This document shows positions 56,788 through 64,000 of a stretch of 64,000 nucleotides of DNA, one piece after another. The first letter of the stretch is position 1, and each line of letters starts with the position of its first letter. The stretch spans positions 124,501 to 188,500 of the forward strand of contig CAUEEP010000888.1 in the NCBI GenBank assembly GCA_958450365.1, read 5' to 3'. Source of the stretch: Mesorhabditis belari. Taxonomy: Eukaryota > Nematoda > Chromadorea > Rhabditida > Rhabditidae. A model generated the notes under the pieces. It had not been told where the DNA came from, did not search any database, and worked only from the letters and a program-made list of their open reading frames with translations. A program made the translations under genes and the position numbers.

Positions 56788-59700
56788 TCACTTAAAATTG
56801 GCTCTCGATCTTGCTGTTTCCTCCCCATCTTCACCAAAACGCTTCATCTCTTCAAAGTAAGCAGCCCATTGTCGCAAAATGGTGAGCGCCAAATCGTTCC
56901 TCCGCTCCAAACAGTCATCAATGTTCATCGAATGTGGCGCAGGCATTTTCATTGAAGCTCCTCGCCATTCACATCCATCCGTCCACTTCCAATCCCTCAG
57001 CAACACCAGGTTGACTGTGTATCGAATCTCGATGCCATCAATGTGAAGTGACGTCAAATTGTTCGCCCACCATTGCCCGTCTTTTCGATACAGAAACGGG
57101 TTTGGCTCGTTAACGTCGAGCGGCTCGTAGAGTTCGCCGAGATCCCGGAAATACTGGCCATCATTTCCCTCGGTGACCACAATGAGCACTTGATATTGAA
57201 AAGAGGAATTATTTGTCGTCCTGTTTGCTTTTGGGCGAGCAATAGGATTTTTTTGATACCATAATTGGCAGCTCTCAAAATAATGCAACGGAATGGTGAC
57301 CCGATGATAAGCGACCGGGATTCCGCCTAGTGGATATGGACTTATATCGCCGAGTCCTTTGCGAAATAGAGTTGTCGAGAAGAAAAGGCCCGGACATCCG
57401 GTGAGGGGACCGTCATGTAGTTTACAGTAAACCACTTGCCATTTGAGACGTGAGATTGCCGGCGGCGCGCTTCCCCAATGCGTGACCTAAAAACTCGTTC
57501 TTTTCCTCAGCCTTTCAGTTTTTATTTTTCACCATACTTAGCCCAAATAGGGACAGATAGATCATTTGTTTACACCCAAAGGGTCAAAAGCTCTAGATTG
57601 TATTGGGTTGTGGAGAACAGAACCACGCCGAAAATTAAAGAAATCTGTAAAACTTCTATTCGACTTCGTCAAACGATACGCTTTTGATATCAGTAGAAAG
57701 GTTAACTAATTCTCTACAAAATGACATTTAAAAGAGAACTCAAACAGCGCCTCTGCTCACCAAAGGCGATTTTTTCACAAAATCTTTAAACTGTCTCCTA
57801 GAGAAAAGGATTGGAAGGATTTTGCTGAAAATTTCGCAACTTATGTAATTGAGTGTGCTCTAGCTTTTTATGTAGACACCAAAGGACGTTTATGTGGAAG
57901 AAACTGTGCAAACGATGAGTCGGACTAGTGCCATTTTGACTAGCCTTGCTTGGGAGTCCATAAACTCCACAAAAGAAAAGCTTTGTGGAATCCTCAAAAG
58001 TCATTTTGTAGAGAAATAGTGGATCCATTTCTCTGTAAAGAAAAAGATTTATTTCTACGTATCAATGCCAATAAGGCCACAATCAACTAATGTTAATCTT
58101 ACGAACCACCAAAATCTATTCAACTCTGCATGTAAAGTCTTTTGGGAATCATCGGCTTTTTTCCTTAGAACCCACCCAATTTTTCGTGACCCTATGCGCG
58201 GTCTTGGTTCTCGCCATCAGTACACTGTGATCGTTTGCCTCTCGACGCCAGTCATAAGAAGCGTTCAGCCAATGCCGCAGATCCAAAGTTGAGTCTGAAA
58301 CTTTGGGCATTGAAATAAACAGGCGCATGTATTCTGAATGAACACTTCTGAACAGAATTGCGAATTCCTGGCCTAATTTTAGCATCTCTCAAAAAGTTCA
58401 ATGTAGAAGACTACATAAAAACGAAAAAATGGGCCATTTTTTCTTAAGCTTTTGCGAGGCGGACCTGAATCTTTGGGTTAGGCAAAGCCCTGCTTATGAA
58501 TCCTAATTTTGACGTTTTAATAAGCTAAAAAGTTGTAGCCGTAAGCCCCCTACCTGGATGAGGGAATCTTTCCAATAAAAATCGAAGATGATAAGCCCAT
58601 TGCTTCAGCAAAGCATCTCTGAGTCGTTGTCGAGCGCTTTCGTTAAGGACGATCTCTCGCAAATCCCAGGCGAATCCGGGTGGCTGTAAATCTTCGAGAA
58701 AAGCCACGTTGATCGAGTATTTAAACTTTCTAACGAAAAAATTCGTCCAACAACCCGATGGCATTAAACAGAGAAAAGGATTATTGTAGAGGTCAAGTTG
58801 TAGAAAGTGATTTGAGAGCCTTTCAAAAACGAGCCTTTGCTCGACGTTCGTCGTGATGATCAACTTGACGCGATACGTTTGAAAGCTCATTCTCGGGTGT
58901 CGATAATAGAATATGGAGAGTTTCGATCGTTGGTCGATGAGCAAACTCGAGAAATTCATGATCACTCGACATGGATTGTTGTTGGAGTAAGGGCCACTTT
59001 CGCCTTCCAATGCGATCCACAAAGCCGGCATTCCGATGAGATCACTGACGCCTTCCGTCTCGTCGGTCGGACTCCAACTCAACGTTTTTGGTTTGTCCGT
59101 CTGAAAATTTGTCATTTGCATACCTTTTGAATTAGGTATTCAAGGCTTCTGCTTTTTCTCCAAATACTGAATGCTTTTCTCGACTTGTACACGAAAAATT
59201 CCTCTTAAGTCCCACAAGTAACTTTGTCATTATCTAGTTAGTTTCGTTTCAAATGCCAGTCAAATGCAAATAGCAACTCTTACAACTTTTTTTTCCTTAG
59301 CTTTGATTTAATTTGGTTTGATAATTTGATCTTTGATTAGAAGATCTTACTACTAATTAACTTATAAAGCAATTTGTAAATAAATAATAGAACTTTCTAA
59401 TAAATAAAATCATAAATCGATTGGTTCATTATCTATTTCAAAAAGTAACCTTTAAAAAAGCGGACAAGAATTTCCGGTTAAACCTGATAGATGACCGCAA
59501 AGTATAGCGACAACTATTTGGAAAAGTATCTGGGAAATGTCTAATTTATTTCAAAAGTGGCAAGTTTTATATAGAAAATTGTGACCCTTAATCTTGACTA
59601 CATTTATCTACCAAAAACTTTCCGATTCGTCTTATACAACTCATTTAACCAGCGTTTGAATGAGCGCTAGTCGATATCTCTTCGGAGAATCTGCCATTTG

Positions 59701-60981
59701 GCCGCTTTTTTCTATTAAATTATTTGCTTTTCAATATTTTTTAATGCAAAAATAGCGTTTAAAATTACTTAATCACGTTAAGAATCACACTTAACGGTTT
59801 TGGCTGAACTGGCATAACCAAGATTTAAGGGCATGGAAAAAGGTGAAAATTGAGTCTTTTCGATATTCATTTTATATGCGTATCTTGTTATATCAGCTGT
59901 TCTGGCGCTATAAATATGTTCACCACCATTTTTACGACAAAATTACCACAAATTTGACTGAAATCGTGAAAAATGACAAATCCGCCGGAGAGATGTCGAC
60001 TAGCGCTCAGTCAAACGCTTATTAAATGGGTTGTATAAGACGAATCGGGAAGTTTTTAGTAGATAAATGTAGTCAAGGTTAAGGGCCACAATTCTCTATA
60101 TAAAACTTGCCACTTTTGAAATAAATTAGACATTTCCCAGATACTTTTCCAAATAGTTGTCGTTATACTTTGCGGTCATCTATCAGGTTTAACCAGAAAG
60201 TCTTGTCCGGTTTTTTAATAGGTTACTTTTTGAAATAAATAATGAACCAATCGATTTATGATTTTATTTATTAGAAAGTTCTATTATTTATTTACAAATT
60301 CTCTATAAGAAATTCTGAAAAGCTCGCGTTAATTGATTTTTTTAAAGGTATGAAGTCGAGGAGTCAAAAACGATGAAGCTCAAAGTTCCGATTTGAGCAC
60401 TTTTTGTCACAGAAACCTATTTTGGTGTCAAAAGACAAAAGTTAGAAAATGAAAAGTTAGGCAAATAGCCAAATTTTCATAACATTTCACCAAGCAGTTT
60501 TCATTCTATGTCCATTGTAAGGATTTTAGGAAAAACAAGAATTCCCGGTGAGATTTGCTTCAGAGCGGACTTAAATTTGCCTAAAAATGAGCTAAATGTC
60601 GTAGTTAATTTTTTTTATGTAAAGCAAAGCACACGTTTTTTGGCTAATTATTCATTTATAAACGAAAATTTCAAAAAGGCGGACAAGACTTTCCTAGTAT
60701 ACCAATATTTGCAATTTAAGCATTTTTCGTGAGATTAGCGGCTACACTTAGCTACAAAGGACTCCGAGTGGCACATCAATAGCCTTTACGCTATGCTAAA
60801 GACCACTTAAAAGCTGTGAAAGTTTAGAATCGACTATAGATACAGATTTTATCTGTTTTTAAGTCTACCTTACATTTGATGGCTGAATGAAAGCGGTGAC
60901 GATTTCCATTCGACCATCCGTCCATTGGCGAATGCGATTTCTCGTCTTAAAGTCTTCCATTTCGTCGTACAAATCCCGCAT
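56788..60981 (-). CDS. Unknown nematode protein with two related domains; probable N-terminal membrane anchor
   Basis: Four phase-consistent exons, 60874-60981 (or further left on the strand), 58554-59100, 58176-58333 and 56788-57486, give at least 503 residues. Exon 2 and exon 4 encode related domains of about 180-230 residues. Shared landmarks are NPFL followed by W-N-F/L, then INVAFLEDLQPPGFAW versus VNLVLLRDWKWTDGCEW, and LKQWAYHLRFLLERF versus LRQWAAYFEEMKRF. I recognise no family. In exon 1 the frame is open upstream of the first ATG (60979-60981) to an acceptor near 61113 and contains a hydrophobic run (FLLIVFKTINLFVQPFIYP), so a further upstream start with a membrane anchor is likely. 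Intron 1 (about 1.8 kb) is filled with inverted-repeat elements. Confidence 0.6.
59371..60302. mobile_element. Long foldback element, arms about 310 bp
   Basis: From AATTTGTAAATAAATAATAG (59371) through GAGCGCTAGTCGATATCTC (about 59680), the sequence is the reverse complement of 59990-60302 with few mismatches. Between the arms lie about 300 bp of unrelated sequence without a gene. The outer part of each arm overlaps the end of the mariner-type element at about 60190-60697. Confidence 0.75.
60190..60697. mobile_element. Mariner-type MITE, about 508 bp
   Basis: AGAAAGTCTTGTCCGGTTTT near the left and CAAAAAGGCGGACAAGACTT near the right form imperfect ends. The interior (GAGGAGTCAAAAACGATGAA, TGAAAAGTTAGGCA) is shared with 41731-42248. 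It has no coding capacity. Confidence 0.6.
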
Positions 60982-61114
60982 TTTTTTGAATAAATAGTAA
61001 AAAGTAGGATAAATAAATGGTTGAACAAATAAATTGATAGTTTTGAAAACGATAAGTAAGAACACTTTTGCAAAGAAGCACAAAGTATTTGAAAGGTGAA
61101 GGGATTGCTGTCTA

Positions 61115-61720
61115 AAAGGCGCGCTTTTCTAGTCTTTTCCCGTCAAAGTCTCTTCACTCGCAACGAGAGAATTTGGCAAAACAAAAACACCCGAAAGATA
61201 GGAGGAGAAATGCAAATCGAGACAAAATATTAGGTCTTTGAACAATCAATTTAAAAAGCTATTTAGAAATTAGGTATATTTGTTATAAACGTCGTTAAAA
61301 GTTGTGAAATGTTGTATGAAACCATCATCAGCATAGTCAAAAGCCCCTGGCTGCAAAAATCAGCTCATTTGGCGAAAAAAAAACTTGCCCCCCCCGCCCC
61401 AACTAATATAGCCCCAAAACTTAAACAATAGAAATTCAGGGGTGAAATTGAAATTCCCGATGTGAAAGGTTGATCGAAGGCATGATTTGGGCCAACCTAT
61501 TCAAAACATATTTTAGTTTTTCTAAAAAACCAAAAATCATCTTTTATGGTAGAATACAACTGGTAGAATCCAAAGTTTTTTTAATTTTTCAAGTTTAGCA
61601 TCATCTGCTTGCTACTGATACGAAAACGGAAATCGATAAAACCGGATCAAGGGCGGTCAGCACAACGCCAAATTCAAGTCTGTGATGAATAAACCTTTTC
61701 TTCTCTTGGACTTCTGTTTT
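61115..61720. other. Intergenic stretch without a recognised feature
   Basis: It is AT-rich with a poly-C run (TTGCCCCCCCCGCCCC, near 61387). No family motif, exon chain or terminal repeat is visible. Confidence 0.35.
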
Positions 61721-61734
61721 TAGCTTTATTCATG

Positions 61735-62045
61735 AAATTTTGTCAATCTCACATCAATCATGCAAAAAAAGATAGGGGATAGACCGGAACCAGCTAGCGT
61801 TCGACTACGCACTCGGCCATGAGACCACTCGTCGAGGGCGTGTGAGAGCCCCCTTTGGAGAGTGCCTCTAAATCTCCAAAAATGTTTAATATCTTTATCT
61901 ATATATATAAAGTCCAACGCGTCCCTCTGTCCGTCTGTCTGTCCGTCACGCTTTTCATGGTTGAGGGGTTCAGAGGGGGACTGCCGAGCGAGCGGGCGGT
62001 CAAGGGTTCGAATCCCCTCGGCGCAGACGTTCACCTTTCTTGCTG
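61735..62045 (+). repeat. Composite of two facing tRNA-like heads and a SINE-like tail
   Basis: On the plus strand, TGGTTGAGGGGTTCAGAGGG (A-box-like) and AAGGGTTCGAATCCCCTCGG (perfect B box) stand about 45 bp apart near 61960-62020. Facing it on the minus strand, CTCATGGCCGAGTGCGTAGT has a good A box but a poor B box. Between them are TATCTATATATATAAAG and a GTCCGTCTGTCTGTCCGTC tract, the same tail type as at 25690-26280. Confidence 0.55.
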
Positions 62046-62135
62046 AAAACTTCTACCCAGGGGTAATCGAGTATGGCGAACACGAATATTTTATTAGTTT
62101 TTCAAGATTTACACGATGCAAATACACGATGCTTG

Positions 62136-62172
62136 CAGTTAAAATTAAAGTTAAAATTAAAGTTAAAATTTT
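62136..62172 (+). repeat. AAATTAAAGTT tandem repeat
   Basis: Three units of TTAAAATTAAAG are joined head to tail. Confidence 0.6.
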
Positions 62173-62679
62173 TTCATTTTGATTTTTTTACTTGCAGTTG
62201 TCCGAGATAGGTTTTCGCTGTTTTGTTTTAAAGCCTTTAAATTTAAACACCTAGATAGTGCGATAGTAAATTACACCTAGATAGTAAATTTAAACACCTA
62301 GACAGCGGATGCCCAGCGCAGCTGGTTAAGCTAAAAACCTTGAGACCTTGCATTTCAGTTATTTCTAGCAGCTAAAAACTTCAGAAAATTTTTATTTTGT
62401 GATGTTTTTTACCACCTGTAATTTCGAAGTCAATCTGAGATGGTGAGTAGTGAATAGCTCCCTCGTCAATACCCAGAAGTACCCCAATTTTAAATGATCT
62501 TTGAGACGCTTTACTCAGCTTCGACCGAAAGTTATCCAATCGAATTCCCGTAGAAATTATTAGTCACCCATAAAAATGCCTGCATTTCAAAACTAATTGC
62601 CTTTTATCGGGTCAAATATTAGCGCAAATCAAGACGTTTCTTCAATTTCATCGTTTCATTTCTAAATTTTCATTTGCTC

Positions 62680-63430
62680 ATAAAATGGGAAGAGTTCTGG
62701 AGATCCTTGAAGTCCCCGTACTCACTGCATTACTTATGGGCAAGTTTTCTAATTTTTCTATTTTATCCAAATTTTAGCAATCACTTATATTCTACTGTTT
62801 ATCCTTTACTGGATACCGAAAGGACACGGGCCGATCAATTACGATTCTCTCGATGAATTCGCCGCAATATCTGACCAAATTGTGATGGTGGTGAGGCTTG
62901 AGTGGGTATTTCGGATGGGTTTGGTTCAAGGCCAGACCTTTAGGATTGAAAAGATTTGGGGCAGAATCAGGACACATTTTGTACAACCGTCCAAGCCAGG
63001 AACTGATCTGAGCTCTGATCCTCCAACTGAGTTTGGATCACTCAGACACCAGAGTCAGTGTATTTAGACTAGGTCTACGAACCAGGCCATACATAGCCAG
63101 ATCACAGAGCTGACCCTGAGCTGAGCAACTCTGAACCGTTTGTTAAAACATACAAAATTCTCAACTTTAGCTCTGCTTTCTGACGCTCTTCTTGAGTCCA
63201 ATTGGTGGCTACTTTTCAGTAACGAATGATCATCTTACATGGCCGATTAGGTGAGAATCGAAGCTCTATTTCAAAAGTTACCGTATTGGTTTGTACCCAC
63301 TTTTATTAATTTAAATCATTGATCATTTCTAACCATATAGATTACTTGCAATGGCCGAGAATGTCAACCGTTTTTTACTAGCGTTTGTCGAGGGTGGTAG
63401 CTCTTTTTGTTACTATATGATGCCTAATGG
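62680..63430 (+). CDS. Multi-pass membrane protein, partial (runs off the right edge)
   Basis: Four exons join in frame: up to 62743, then 62778-62890, 63171-63250 and 63341-63430. The peptide reads WEEFWRSLKSPYSLHYLW, then a hydrophobic run TITYILLFILYWIP, KGHGPINYDSLDEFAAIS, a second run VLCFLTLFLSPIGGYFSV, TNDHLTWPIR and LLAMAENVNRFLLAFVEGG. At least two membrane segments are visible. I do not recognise the family. The frame has no ATG before the first visible exon, so an upstream exon or start is missing from the model. The last donor at 63431 (GTGAGT) shows that it continues, probably beyond 64000. Confidence 0.5.
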
Positions 63431-63639
63431 GTGAGTGAGTAATCTTAAATTTAAAAAAGAACTAATTCTGCATGAATCAGTCTTGAAAGCCTTTGAATGT
63501 GCATCCTATAAAGACTTGTAACAAAAAAATCTGCTACTGCTTTTTTGCCATTGGCAATTTAAGGTTTTTTTGTGTTTTTCGCAACACGAACCCTTCTATT
63601 TTGACTATTTCGACTATCATTTGATGCAGAATAAAATTG

Positions 63640-63778
63640 CACGTCGAATGATACCAAAATTAACCCGAAATGTAATATCCATGCAAAATTATGATGGAAA
63701 AAGTGAAGTCCCGCCCATAATGCGCGGGGTTCAGGTTTTTAGCCAACAACTTTGCGTGGATATTACATTTTGAGTTAA
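63640..63778. mobile_element. Small inverted-repeat element
   Basis: AAATGTAATATCCATGCAAA pairs with TTTGCGTGGATATTACATTT about 95 bp further on. It has no coding capacity and lies in the presumed intron of the membrane protein gene. Confidence 0.55.
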
Positions 63779-63814
63779 GCCGGACAAGTTTCAGGAAATG
63801 CCGAAAAAAATGCC

Positions 63815-63945
63815 GAAAAATGAAAAAAATGGTAAAAGGAGAATTTTTGTGCGGGGTACGGTAGCGTATCCACGCTTTAGAAAGCGCGTCGCGCCGCTTT
63901 CGCGCTTTCCCTTTAAATCGTACGTAAATAGGATTCTAACTAATG
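63815..63945. repeat. Second copy of the repeat at 22800-22930
   Basis: It contains GGTACGGTAGCGTATCCACG, CTTTAGAAAGCGCG and GATTCTAACTAAT in the same order as the first copy. It follows directly on a CCGGACAAGTTT end-like sequence. Confidence 0.6.
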
Positions 63946-64000
63946 GACTGGCCATTTTTCCTCTGAAAACTCTTGGTCCTATAATTTTGTCCGGCACTTT

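Noticed and set aside
57054..57278. Second open frame inside the unknown two-domain gene
   Set aside because: It is a shadow of the long frame 56788-57486, which has acceptor, stop and family-like similarity to exon 2.

Overview
The window looks like nuclear DNA of a free-living rhabditid nematode. Introns are short (about 45-60 bp) with TTTCAG-type acceptors. The gene content is typical of that group: secreted double-domain C-type lectins (clec class), an O-acyltransferase of the oac class, a TRIM-type RING/B-box protein and an ATF4-like bZIP factor. CTACAGTAA/TACGGTAG oligomers and mariner-type elements are abundant. All gene models were assembled by hand from splice sites, reading phase and family motifs; no database or transcript evidence was available.

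Layout. 1-19.4 kb: a C-type lectin cluster on the minus strand with four gene-length copies (730-2259, 9546-11052, 12259-14880, 15688-19365). A segment of at least 2.4 kb containing the first copy is directly duplicated at 8.83-11.27 kb. Broken copies on the opposite strand (5.15-6.6 kb and 11.8-12.0 kb) make the block a mosaic of direct and inverted repeats, with a decayed mariner element (2782-3927) and a pogo-like relic inside it. 20.3-26.6 kb: a 17-exon TRIM-like gene on the minus strand. 26.6-40.6 kb: about 14 kb in which I find no gene, only repeats, two of them inverted-repeat elements with tRNA-like cores. 40.6-46.2 kb: an ATF4-like bZIP gene on the plus strand, followed at once by a two-exon mini-bZIP. 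47.9-55.4 kb: a complete 16-exon O-acyltransferase gene (minus) whose introns hold a Tc1-like relic and several hairpin MITEs. 55.7-56.3 kb: a truncated lectin gene. 56.8-61.1 kb: a minus-strand gene of unknown family with two related domains. 62.7-63.4 kb and beyond the right edge: part of a multi-pass membrane protein gene (plus).

How it fits together. The lectins have signal peptides, paired cysteine-rich lectin folds and TGATAA-type GATA sites upstream, which suggests intestinal secreted effectors. The ATF4-like gene has a possible leader with a start-stop uORF followed by a uORF overlapping the main start out of frame, the layout known for stress-induced ATF4 translation. The mini-bZIP beside it could be a partner, an antagonist or a source of an alternative last exon.

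Mobile DNA is dense and diverse: mariner and Tc1 relics, about five ~510-530 bp mariner-type MITEs, several small hairpin families mostly in introns, and TIR elements or short repeats carrying RNA-polymerase-III-like A and B boxes. The last group is my best candidate for something not well described.
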